A DNA stretch of 6,761 nt. It comes from Chloroflexota bacterium (lineage in GTDB: Bacteria; Chloroflexota; Ktedonobacteria; Ktedonobacterales; Ktedonobacteraceae). Below are positions 1 through 6,056 of the stretch, piece after piece; the first letter of the stretch is position 1; every line of letters begins with the position of its first letter. The stretch lies in the NCBI GenBank assembly GCA_027316975.1, contig DAHVFL010000265.1, positions 1 to 6,761 of the forward strand, written 5' to 3'. The translations under genes and the position numbers were made by a program. The notes under the pieces are model-generated. The model was not told the origin of the DNA. It ran no database searches and saw only the letters and a list, made by a program, of their open reading frames with translations.

Positions 1-396
1 GTCATAGATATACAGTTCGGGATAGATGGCCGCCGCGATACCGGCGATGATGCCGGTGCGCGAATTGAACAGGTCGCGCGCGAACAGGTAGACCAGCACA
101 CAGGTGCCTGAGCCGATCAAAGACAGGAAGAGCCGCGCAAAATAGTCACCGGGGCCGAAGAGAAGCGAGATGCCTGCCATGATGAACGGCCACAACGGGG
201 CGCGATAGACGGTCGATATGTACGGGTGCAGGCAGAAGCAACGCTCTTTGATGATGTTGAGGCCGATGGTCTGGTAAAAAAGCGAGTCGTGCAGCGGGTA
301 ATAGTGTTGCGCGACCGTATTGTTGTAGAGTATGCGCACAAACAGCGCGAGGCAGAAAATAGCAATGGCTGGCAGCCAGGGTCGCAAGCGTTTCAT
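1..396 (-). CDS. GT-C (ArnT/PMT-like) membrane glycosyltransferase, N-terminal part, runs off the window
   Basis: This open frame starts at ATG 396 and continues to base 1 without a stop, giving 132 residues of a longer protein. It opens with a positively charged MKRLRPW and a first membrane helix (about residues 7-22), followed by an extracytoplasmic loop with PLHDSLFYQTIG and then YRAPLWPFIMAG. In the ArnT/PMT_2 family a loop-1 Asp and a downstream Arg-x-Pro-x-x-Pro segment are typical, and D38 and RAPLWP fit. Two further hydrophobic segments follow, the second ending in AAAIYPELYIYD. Such enzymes transfer a sugar from a polyprenyl-phosphate donor to lipid or protein at the outer face of the membrane; the acceptor cannot be told here. 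The start is supported by an AGGA a short distance upstream. The gene is transcribed divergently from the recombinase-like gene. Family assignment is fairly sure, the exact substrate unknown. Confidence 0.82.
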   Translation of the reverse strand, partial: MKRLRPWLPAIAIFCLALFVRILYNNTVAQHYYPLHDSLFYQTIGLNIIKERCFCLHPYISTVYRAPLWPFIMAGISLLFGPGDYFARLFLSLIGSGTCVLVYLFARDLFNSRTGIIAGIAAAIYPELYIYD

Positions 397-443
397 CTTC
401 AAATTCCTGATCCATTTAGTGAAAGTCTACACATCAGAGACGA

Positions 444-471
444 ATCATAAGATTTGCGGTAACAGTTTGAA
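444..471 (-). promoter_or_regulatory. Possible promoter of the glycosyltransferase gene
   Basis: Read on the minus strand, TTCAAA (471-466) is separated by 16 bases from TATGAT (449-444). This would start transcription about 40 bases before the ATG at 396. The -35 box is weak, and it overlaps a TTGAAC on the other strand, so the two divergent promoters would lie almost back to back. This is a consensus match only. Confidence 0.35.
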
Positions 472-489
472 CATTCATACCAGAGAATA

Positions 490-498
490 TGCTATAAT
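490..498 (+). promoter_or_regulatory. Extended -10 promoter of the recombinase-like gene
   Basis: TGCTATAAT is a perfect -10 hexamer (493-498) with the TG extension of extended -10 promoters. The nearest -35-like box, TTGAAC at 467-472, is 20 bases away, which is too far for normal spacing, so the TG extension probably carries recognition. Transcription would begin near 505 and give a leader of roughly 33 bases. Confidence 0.65.
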
Positions 499-521
499 GA
501 AAAAAAGAAAACATTGACGAT

Positions 522-528
522 GGAGAGG
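522..528 (+). promoter_or_regulatory. Ribosome binding site that decides the start of the recombinase-like gene
   Basis: GGAGAGG lies 9 bases before ATG 538, an ideal distance. Two earlier in-frame starts exist, TTG 514 and ATG 520, but ATG 520 overlaps this site and neither start has a purine-rich site well placed ahead of it. The ATG at 538 is therefore preferred. Confidence 0.7.
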
Positions 529-537
529 TTCATACCG

Positions 538-1536
538 ATGGATAATTCGCATTCACCGCAACCGGAGCCAATTCTTACCGGCGAAAGCACGGTCTCGCAG
601 CCAGATCTTTTCACAGGCGCTTCGACAGTGATCGCCGAACCCCCCGTGCCGTATCCGCCGCTCGTGCGCACGCATCCCCTGACCGACCAATCAAGTATAT
701 CGGCCTGCTTTATTCCGTACCAGCAGGATTTGCAGTTGCGCGGCAAGTCTGAATATACCATCACCTGTTTCCTTTCTGACTTGCGTATGCTCAGCGAATT
801 TGTGGGGCGCGATACGCCGGTAGGTCGTATCAGCAAGGAGCAATTGACCGATTGGCTGGTCAAGTTGAAGTTCGGCAAGGGCATGGATAAGGTGCCCGCG
901 CCCAAAACGATGGCCCGGCGCGTTACATTCCTGAAGAATTTTTTTTCCTGGCTTTCGCGCGAAGGGGTGATCCGCGAAGACCCATCCGCCAGCCTGGTCT
1001 TAGAACGCCCGTTGCCCCCGCTGCCCCAGTTGTTGTTTGATGACGAGGTGCAGCGCCTGCTGACCTGCGCGGCAGATGACCCGCGCGCCCACTGCTTGAT
1101 TTTCCTCGTCTTGCATGCTGGCCTGAAAAAAGAGGAGGTGATGGGGTTGAAGGTAGAGCAGATTGACCTGTCAAACGCGCAGGAAACCACCATCACAGTG
1201 CATTTTGATGCCGCGACGGGCAAACAACATCGCGAGCGACGCCTGGCCTTGCCTGCGGAATTTGCTACCATCCTGAAGAAGTACCAGGCAAAGTACCATC
1301 CGGTCAGCGAGTTGTTCGATTGCACCGACCGCAACCTTAATTATGTGCTGGCGCGCGCGGTAAAAGTGGCTGGCATCAATAAGCGGGTCACGCTGCAACT
1401 GCTGCGCGATACCTTTGCCGTGCAACAACTCAGAAATGGCGTACCGCCCGAAACCGTGCGCGAAAAGCTGGGCCTGTCAGACGAGGCATGGCTGGAGTCA
1501 CGCGAGAAATACCGGCGGCTGGCTTTTCCCAAGTAA
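538..1536 (+). CDS. XerC/XerD-like tyrosine recombinase fold protein with altered active site
   Basis: The protein has 332 residues from ATG 538. A Pro-rich, probably disordered leader (about 1-60) comes first. An N-terminal SAM-like core-binding domain follows (about 62-160, including QDLQLRGKSEYTITCFLSDL and KTMARRVTFLKNFFSWLSREG), and then a C-terminal catalytic-type domain (about 170-332). In active family members the catalytic set is Arg, Lys, His-x-x-Arg, His/Trp and Tyr. Here the positions read K197 (in HAGLKKEE, where GLR is usual), K229 (TGKQHRER), Q287 and R290 (QLLRDTFA), L313 (LGLSDE, where LGH is usual) and Y325. The nucleophilic Tyr and one Arg remain, but one Arg and two His are replaced. 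The frame is intact and the length normal for XerC/D, apart from the leader. It stands alone, with no partner recombinase. It may be a DNA-binding protein derived from a recombinase, or an enzyme with reduced activity. Confidence 0.88.
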   Translation: MDNSHSPQPEPILTGESTVSQPDLFTGASTVIAEPPVPYPPLVRTHPLTDQSSISACFIPYQQDLQLRGKSEYTITCFLSDLRMLSEFVGRDTPVGRISKEQLTDWLVKLKFGKGMDKVPAPKTMARRVTFLKNFFSWLSREGVIREDPSASLVLERPLPPLPQLLFDDEVQRLLTCAADDPRAHCLIFLVLHAGLKKEEVMGLKVEQIDLSNAQETTITVHFDAATGKQHRERRLALPAEFATILKKYQAKYHPVSELFDCTDRNLNYVLARAVKVAGINKRVTLQLLRDTFAVQQLRNGVPPETVREKLGLSDEAWLESREKYRRLAFPK

Positions 1537-1566
1537 TTTGCCAGGACGCGGGGGCAAGCCTCGACC

Positions 1567-1649
1567 GCCTGCTGTCATCCTGAGCGCAGCGAAGGATCTC
1601 TCGCCGGGCCGAGCGCAGATCCTTCGCTGCGCTCAGGATGACAGCAGGC
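1567..1649. repeat. Perfect 33-bp inverted repeat (REP/MITE-like), possible two-way terminator
   Basis: The arm 1567-1599 is the exact reverse complement of 1617-1649, with a 17-base spacer that can itself form a short CTCG/CGAG stem. The arms contain GTCATCCTGAGCGCAGC followed by GAAGGATCT. I recall units of this kind as abundant intergenic repeats in Chloroflexota and some other phyla; that is recollection, not a search. The repeat fills most of the 145-base gap between two convergent genes, where such a hairpin could also stop transcription from both sides. There is no T-run typical of an intrinsic terminator. Confidence 0.9.
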
Positions 1650-1681
1650 CTTACGTTCGCGCCTCCGGAAGCTCGCCCCTG

Positions 1682-2272
1682 CTATAGTATTTTGCGCTGC
1701 ATGGTTTTGCGCAGCAGGAAGCCATTCAGCAGGACGGCTGCGATGGTAAATGGCCCGGTGCAAAGGATGCTTAGCCCGTAGGAGAAATAAGCCAGCGTGT
1801 ATGAGAGGATAAGCAGGGGCAGGTAGAAGATCAGACTGGCGGCGAGCAGCAGGGTGCCCGCGCGCTTTTTGCCAATCAGCAGCCAGCCGACGCCAAAAAT
1901 GCCCGTGAAAAGCGAAAGTAATACCTCGACTATGAGTGGCGCGTTGCTGTTGACATGAAAGAAGCGTTCGGTAAAGGTTACAGGTGTGGGTTCGCTATTG
2001 TTGGGTGTGGCGGCGGACGCTTTTTGTGAAGATGTGTCAACCGGGTTGGGGGGACGCGCCGCGTAGTTACGTTCATAGAGGGGCGCTACCTGCGGGATAT
2101 ACTCTACATACTGGGAGTCAAAGGGAAAGGTCTTCGTGTTTTTCTGGACAGGCAAGATTGAACCGGTCATCGCTTCGCTGCTGATTTGATGCTCGAATAG
2201 AGCTGTCCCGCATGATGGACAGCTTGCTCTCTGTTCCACTATTTCTTTGCCGCACTGGGTGCATACGGTCAT
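1682..2272 (-). CDS. Zinc-ribbon protein with C-terminal membrane domain (TM2-like)
   Basis: The 196-residue protein opens with a zinc ribbon, C4-x2-C7 and C18-x2-C21 (CTQCGKE...CPSCG). A polar, Pro/Ser/Thr-rich linker follows (about 25-108). Three hydrophobic segments end the protein (about 112-133, 138-162, 167-187), the first two joined by GWLLIGKKRAG, which recalls the TM2-type membrane hairpin. The ribbon should lie in the cytoplasm and bind one zinc, and the protein would be an integral membrane protein; no enzymatic motif is visible. A GGAAAG (2288-2283) sits 10 bases before ATG 2272. The gene starts 75 bases after comEC on the same strand with no clear terminator between, so read-through from the competence operon is possible. 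A role in DNA uptake is not shown. The function is unknown. Confidence 0.78.
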   Translation of the reverse strand: MTVCTQCGKEIVEQRASCPSCGTALFEHQISSEAMTGSILPVQKNTKTFPFDSQYVEYIPQVAPLYERNYAARPPNPVDTSSQKASAATPNNSEPTPVTFTERFFHVNSNAPLIVEVLLSLFTGIFGVGWLLIGKKRAGTLLLAASLIFYLPLLILSYTLAYFSYGLSILCTGPFTIAAVLLNGFLLRKTMQRKIL

Positions 2273-2347
2273 GTCCAGATTCTTTCCGGTTCTGCGAGCA
2301 GGGTACGTAGATATTCCTCACTATGCGTCGTTTGTATCCATAGTCTA

Positions 2348-4867
2348 TCATGTGTCGGTTCGCATCGTCCATCCACGCTCGTTGCTGTTTATTTCGATAG
2401 TACCTGTTTGCGACGTTTGGGCTATTTGCCATGCACCGCTGATGGCCTGAAGCGATGCCAGCACGCTGGTTGCGCCCGCTTTGCGCCGCTTCGCGCTTAA
2501 CGCGGCAGGCGAAATGATGACAAGCGACGGGTGTGTGGCCTGCAAAACTGCTGGCAACTCTTTTAGAAATGGCTTACCTGCATCGCCGGTGAATTGCACA
2601 ATGTCTGCCGCGAGGTAGGCGGGGCTGATGGTGGCGAGCAGTCCCGCCAGCGCGTACTTGCTCAGCGCGGTCGCGCTCAGTAGCAGCATACGCAGGCCAG
2701 GCGCGAGCAAGCGCACGACCAGGCCATTGTCCTGATTTTCCTGGCTCCCTTTACGCAATGGCGACTTCGGCCAGAACACTTGTATCGCTACCTGTGTTCC
2801 GAGTGGGATGGTCGCACCCTGGCGCAGTTGTGTATACGGGATGTTGCGCTCGCTTATGGTGCGCCGGTAGAGCGCATAAGCGGCGTTGGGATGTAACATG
2901 CCCGCGTCAAGAGCTTCTCCCACCTGGTAGCGCGAGACGATATCTGCTAGCCCCGCCAGTTCATCCTGCCGGGGCGAAGTCAACATTACCATATCGAGCG
3001 TGCGTTGCCAGAATGGCAGGCGCGTATCCAGTTCCGATGCCAGCGATGTAGCGTCCAGGCCGCCATCAATCAGAGCGGTCTTATTATCCGGTGTACGTAT
3101 GAGGATGGCCTCACCTTGCGGCTGTTGGTTGGCCGGGCTGACATTCAAGAAGGTGATGGTGAGCTGGTTGCTGGCGCGAGCGGAGACGGCGGTTGTGCCG
3201 GTTGCCAGCACGACAACCAGCGCCGCGCTGCATTGCAGCGCTCGCCACTTGCGCTTCGACAGGAGAGGCGGGCTGGTTTTCACCTGGCCGGTTTGCTGTA
3301 ACGGCGTGGGCCAGCGCCGTAATAGCGCATTGGTAACCAGCATCAACAGCGCGTAATAGCCCCAGGCGATGACATATGGCATATTGGTGACTGTGAGGTA
3401 TGCCCAGGGCCGTGTAGCGCACCATTGAACGGCCTGAATGATATACCAGAGCAGGGGCCAGATCACCCAGCTCAAAAGCATACCGGCTGGCAGCCAGATA
3501 GCCCCGGCGGCGCACACGAAGAGGCCAAGTACGATTAAGGCGGCCAACAGTGGCACCGTCAGGATATTGGCGAGGGGCGCGATCCAGGATATTTGTTGAA
3601 AGGTGAGCGCGAATATGGGCATGGTGGCGGTCTCGGCGGCCAGCGTGACCAGTATGATCTCGATCAGGAAAGAGAGCAGGAGGATATGTTCAAACCGGTG
3701 GAATAGTCGCATGAAGAGCGGCGTGAAGAGGATGATGCCAGTCGTGCCAAAGAGGGAAAGCTGAAATCCGGCGTCCCACAGGACGAACGGGTCTAACGCG
3801 CTCATTACTAGAGCGGTGAAGGCCAGCGCGTTGTAGACATTGTAAACACGTCCAAAGCGCGGCGCGAGCGCCAGTACGATGCCCATAATGCCTGCGCGTA
3901 AGGCGGCGGGACCGCCGCCGCTCAGGAATGTGTATCCTATAATGCTGGCGATGACCAGTCCGGTTGACAGGTGTTGCCACCAGTTCCTGCGCTGCTTCTC
4001 GGCTGGCAGTAACTGTTGGTACCCTTTCCTGCGCGGGTTGAATATTTGACGTGTTTTGTCTGCCACCAGTCCCGCGAGAATCGTGACTTTGAAGCCCGAT
4101 GGCGCAATCAGGTGCGCGGTACCCGTTACGTTGAACAGGGGAATTAACGGCTTGAGTGCGGGCGTGCGCAGGCTCAGCACAATGGCGATGAGCAACGCGG
4201 CCATGGGCTGGGGCAGCAAGCGCGTGATGATAGTGGCCAGGAAGATGCGCAGGCGATAAAGCGCGGCAATTACGGGGTTGCCGCCCGATTGGATAATAGC
4301 GAGGCGGGGAAAAATCATACTGGCGAAGATGTTCGGGCCGCTCGTTGGTGAAGGTGGCTGGAGGTTGCCCTGTAGTTCTACGCTATCTCCGTACTGCGCG
4401 CCGTAGGGGTCGTCGAGCGCGTTGCCGGGCATTTGCACATCCACCAGCCCGCGCACATTTTGCCAGGTGACGCCGTTGTTGAGGCTGATGGTGTTGACTG
4501 AAACAATGAACAGGCGGCTGTGCGCTTGCAGCTTCGGCTCTTCGGTGATGCTGCCCGTCATCTGTAGTTTTTTGGCGCCGGTAAACGCGCTGATGGCGCT
4601 GCGATCTCCAACGGGGGAGACCAGCGCATAACGCCACGCTCCGAGCAAAAGCAGGCAGGCCAGGAGTGATAGCAGCCTGATCTGGCTGCTGCGCCAGAAA
4701 ACGAGGGCGCTGAGCAGGCATAACGCCGCCCCTGAGAGCAACGCGAATGAAGGTACGGGCGCCCAGGCACCCAGAAAAGCATCCAGCAGTATGCCAGCCT
4801 GCCATGCCAGCGCGACCAGGACAAGCACAAAGCCGCGCAGTTCAATTCGGCTCTTCCTCTTTTGCAT
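2348..4867 (-). CDS. comEC: ComEC/Rec2 family DNA-uptake channel with degenerate metallo-beta-lactamase domain
   Basis: The 839-residue inner-membrane protein would carry single-stranded DNA into the cytoplasm during transformation. N-terminal membrane helices (about 12-80) are followed by an OB-like DUF4131 region (about 95-190). The Competence domain (about 200-515) has TGTAHLIAPSGFKV at 248-261 (usually HLLAISGLHV), PAALRAGIMG at 320-329 and DAGFQLSLFGTTG at 365-377. After a linker helix, a metallo-beta-lactamase-like domain runs from about 568 to the end and keeps LIDGG (D601). Its metal motif is lost: residues 630-636 read TSPRQDE in place of the usual THPHxDH. LLLSAT (S731-T733) stands where LLTGD is expected, and FTGDAG (759-764) where HHGS is expected. 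The overall length is normal for the family. GGAAAG (4880-4875) lies 7 bases before the ATG and overlaps the comEA stop codon, indicating coupled translation. Family call is firm; nuclease activity of the C-terminal domain is doubtful. Confidence 0.93.
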   Translation of the reverse strand: MQKRKSRIELRGFVLVLVALAWQAGILLDAFLGAWAPVPSFALLSGAALCLLSALVFWRSSQIRLLSLLACLLLLGAWRYALVSPVGDRSAISAFTGAKKLQMTGSITEEPKLQAHSRLFIVSVNTISLNNGVTWQNVRGLVDVQMPGNALDDPYGAQYGDSVELQGNLQPPSPTSGPNIFASMIFPRLAIIQSGGNPVIAALYRLRIFLATIITRLLPQPMAALLIAIVLSLRTPALKPLIPLFNVTGTAHLIAPSGFKVTILAGLVADKTRQIFNPRRKGYQQLLPAEKQRRNWWQHLSTGLVIASIIGYTFLSGGGPAALRAGIMGIVLALAPRFGRVYNVYNALAFTALVMSALDPFVLWDAGFQLSLFGTTGIILFTPLFMRLFHRFEHILLLSFLIEIILVTLAAETATMPIFALTFQQISWIAPLANILTVPLLAALIVLGLFVCAAGAIWLPAGMLLSWVIWPLLWYIIQAVQWCATRPWAYLTVTNMPYVIAWGYYALLMLVTNALLRRWPTPLQQTGQVKTSPPLLSKRKWRALQCSAALVVVLATGTTAVSARASNQLTITFLNVSPANQQPQGEAILIRTPDNKTALIDGGLDATSLASELDTRLPFWQRTLDMVMLTSPRQDELAGLADIVSRYQVGEALDAGMLHPNAAYALYRRTISERNIPYTQLRQGATIPLGTQVAIQVFWPKSPLRKGSQENQDNGLVVRLLAPGLRMLLLSATALSKYALAGLLATISPAYLAADIVQFTGDAGKPFLKELPAVLQATHPSLVIISPAALSAKRRKAGATSVLASLQAISGAWQIAQTSQTGTIEINSNERGWTMRTDT

Positions 4868-4879
4868 TCTGCGACTTTC

Positions 4880-5668
4880 CTATACGGTCACACTGGTTTT
4901 GATTTTGTCGTAGATGGAGCGGCTCACCACCTGGAGCAGTTGATCGACGGAGGTGTACGGGCCGTGCTGCGTGCGGTAATCGATGATTTTTTGCGCGGTT
5001 GCGCTGCTGACACGCAGGACCTGGCGCATCTGATCCGCGGTGGCGGTATTAAGGTTGACGGCTTGCCCGGTTTGTCCGGTTGTGGCGGTGCCATTTGTGC
5101 CCGGACCTGGCACACCGCCCTGATAGGTTGGCGGCGATTCGCCGGTGGCCAGCACGTAGACCTCCTGGCCGTCGGTCAGGGACGCCGCAAGATTAAGCGA
5201 GACGAGATCGGCCTGGGGCAGCGCGCCGCCTGCTACTTGCAATAGCTGGTAGACACGCGCCCCTGCTGGTAGCGTGTAGACGCCGGGATGTTTAACCGAG
5301 CCGGTGACATACACATGCAGGGCGCCGCCTGTGGGCGTTGAAGTACTGGAGTTCTGGCTGGAAGAGCCGAATGATTGCTGCGAGATGTTTGCCGGTAGGG
5401 AGGATGAAGAAGCGGGCGGCGCAACAAACCAGATGGCAAAAACAGCCCCCGCCAGCAGCAGGGTAAGCACGCTTGCGACTATGCGTGTAAGCCGCTTTCT
5501 CGACAAGAGGTGTAACTGGATGAATGGCAAGGACTTTTCTTCAGTTAAAGGCCCAGGCATGGGCGCGAAATCAGGGGGAACAACGGGCAGTGGCTGCGTT
5601 TCCTGTTGAAATACGGGCAAGGAGTTGGGTGATGAAGTGGCGCTCTGAAGCTTGCTCTGTGGCCGCAT
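4880..5668 (-). CDS. comEA: ComEA-like DNA receptor: membrane anchor, SLBB domain, helix-hairpin-helix domain
   Basis: ComEA binds incoming double-stranded DNA outside the membrane and hands it to ComEC. The 262-residue protein has an unusually long, Pro-rich cytoplasmic leader (1-56). One membrane helix (about 63-83) and a Ser/Thr-rich spacer follow. Next comes an SLBB domain (about 117-175, with VTGSVKHPGVYTLP), a Gly/Thr linker, and two helix-hairpin-helix motifs (204-262, with VNLNTATADQM and AQKIIDYRTQHGPYTS). The hairpin turns, normally GIG, read VSS at 220-222 and SRS at 249-251, so the backbone turns that grip DNA phosphates in this family are changed. The start is well supported by GGAGGA (5683-5678), 9 bases before the ATG. 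Only 12 bases separate this gene from comEC. The family is clear from domain order and from the neighbour. Confidence 0.93.
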   Translation of the reverse strand: MRPQSKLQSATSSPNSLPVFQQETQPLPVVPPDFAPMPGPLTEEKSLPFIQLHLLSRKRLTRIVASVLTLLLAGAVFAIWFVAPPASSSSLPANISQQSFGSSSQNSSTSTPTGGALHVYVTGSVKHPGVYTLPAGARVYQLLQVAGGALPQADLVSLNLAASLTDGQEVYVLATGESPPTYQGGVPGPGTNGTATTGQTGQAVNLNTATADQMRQVLRVSSATAQKIIDYRTQHGPYTSVDQLLQVVSRSIYDKIKTSVTV

Positions 5669-5703
5669 GACCTGTGTTCCTCCGACGTGTTTTCACCGGC
5701 GCA

Positions 5704-5733
5704 AGCATAGCAGAGTATAGAGATAGTTGTCAA
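5704..5733 (-). promoter_or_regulatory. Promoter of the comEA-comEC operon
   Basis: On the minus strand a perfect TTGACA (5733-5728) is followed after 18 bases by TATGCT (5709-5704), which carries an upstream TGC extension. Transcription would start near 5697, about 30 bases before the comEA ATG. This is the best promoter upstream of the operon, and no competence-specific box was recognised. Confidence 0.72.
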
Positions 5734-5766
5734 GAGAAGAATCGATGAATCGAGTCAAGTTGTCAA
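5725..5766. repeat. Repeated AGTTGTCAA, 33 bases apart, at the comEA promoter
   Basis: AGTTGTCAA occurs at 5725-5733 and again at 5758-5766. The first copy contains the -35 box of the comEA promoter on the minus strand (TTGACA); the second lies about three helical turns further upstream. This spacing would suit a regulator binding the same face of the DNA, but a 9-base repeat can also arise by chance. Confidence 0.4.
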
Positions 5767-5770
5767 TCAG

Positions 5771-5812
5771 AGCAAGGGACGGAGAATATACGCTATACGC
5801 TCCCTTGCTTTT
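5771..5812 (+). terminator. T-tailed hairpin, possible intrinsic terminator
   Basis: AGCAAGGGA (5771-5779) pairs with TCCCTTGCT (5801-5809), and the second arm runs into TTTT (5809-5812). A nested GGAG/CTCC alternative is possible. The 21-base loop is long for an efficient terminator. No plus-strand gene ends just before it, so it may instead be part of an untranslated RNA. Confidence 0.4.
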
Positions 5813-5880
5813 CTATCAGATACCGTGGGGACTGAGTACTCGACGAGCAGTCTCTTCTTACGCTTGCTCAAAGGACGCTT

Positions 5881-5950
5881 GCCCACTTTCCATCTTTGCT
5901 ACCAGGAGTATACCATGCCTTTATCTGACATGCAATGATGGGAAGTGGGC
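5881..5950. repeat. Imperfect 19-bp inverted repeat forming a 70-base hairpin
   Basis: The arm 5881-5899 (GCCCACTTTCCATCTTTGC) pairs with 5932-5950 with one T-T mismatch and one pair that is G-U on the plus strand. The loop is 32 bases. It is not followed by a T-run, so it is not an obvious terminator. It could be a small structured RNA or the remnant of a small non-autonomous element. Confidence 0.6.
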
Positions 5951-6004
5951 CCTGAGGCCGGGTTAGCCGGGAAGGGGTATTACCTTCTGATGTGTTGACG
6001 ATTG

Positions 6005-6013
6005 TGCTATAAT
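6005..6013 (+). promoter_or_regulatory. Extended -10 promoter in front of the truncated tRNA
   Basis: TGCTATAAT is identical to the extended -10 element at 490-498. Its hexamer (6008-6013) ends 9 bases before the first base of the tRNA fragment at 6023, which is right for a tRNA transcript with almost no leader. A weak TTCTGA (5985-5990) lies at -35 distance. Confidence 0.65.
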
Positions 6014-6022
6014 CTTGCTGAA

Positions 6023-6056
6023 GTCCCCGTAGCTCAGTGGATAGAGCGCGCGCCTC
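6023..6056 (+). pseudogene. 5' half of a tRNA gene, broken at the anticodon loop
   Basis: The fragment has the order of a tRNA 5' half. It shows acceptor strand GTCCCCG (6023-6029), TA, a D arm GCTC-AGTGGATA-GAGC (6032-6047), G, an anticodon-stem strand CGCGC (6049-6053) and the start of an anticodon loop CTC. From 6057 tRNA character ends: no complementary anticodon strand, TTCGA loop or CGGGGAC acceptor strand follows on this strand. The D loop, with A at position 20, matches the tRNA-Arg at 6111-6183, and 25 of 28 bases (6029-6056) agree, so it probably came from a tRNA-Arg; the anticodon cannot be read. It keeps a good promoter, so it may still be transcribed. Confidence 0.8.

Larger units (their letters stand above)
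5734..6004. other. Intergenic stretch without a convincing gene, containing two hairpins
   Basis: No frame here has a ribosome binding site combined with protein-like composition. The only longer plus-strand frame (5727-5966) begins inside the comEA promoter and runs through both hairpins, so I do not regard it as a gene. What can be seen is a T-tailed hairpin at 5771-5812 and a long imperfect hairpin at 5881-5950. I recognised no known riboswitch or structural RNA. Confidence 0.6.

Noticed and set aside
467..498. TTGAAC and TATAAT as a classical promoter pair before the recombinase-like gene
   Set aside because: The spacing is 20 bases, outside the usual 16-18; the TG extension explains the promoter better.
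492..1334. Long minus-strand open frame opposite the recombinase-like gene
   Set aside because: Its composition (Ser, Arg and Cys rich, no domain, no ribosome site) is that of an antisense shadow; the plus strand shows clear recombinase homology over the same bases.
1415..1687. Plus-strand frame running through the inverted repeat
   Set aside because: It overlaps the end of the recombinase-like gene in another frame and is then formed by the palindromic repeat, so it is not a credible protein.
2118..2432. Minus-strand frame bridging comEC and the zinc-ribbon gene
   Set aside because: It overlaps both recognised genes in a different frame and has no recognisable features.
5727..5966. Plus-strand frame of about 79 residues upstream of the tRNAs
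   Set aside because: It begins inside the comEA promoter, has no ribosome site, and crosses two hairpins; the translation has no protein-like pattern I recognise.
5734..6004. Riboswitch or T-box leader in the intergenic stretch
   Set aside because: Hairpins are present, but none of the conserved motifs of the T-box, TPP, cobalamin or cyclic-di-GMP classes could be found, and no gene lies directly downstream in the right orientation.
5995..6013. TTGACG followed by TATAAT before the half tRNA as a classical promoter pair
   Set aside because: The two boxes are only 7 bases apart, too close for -35/-10 spacing; the extended -10 reading is preferred.
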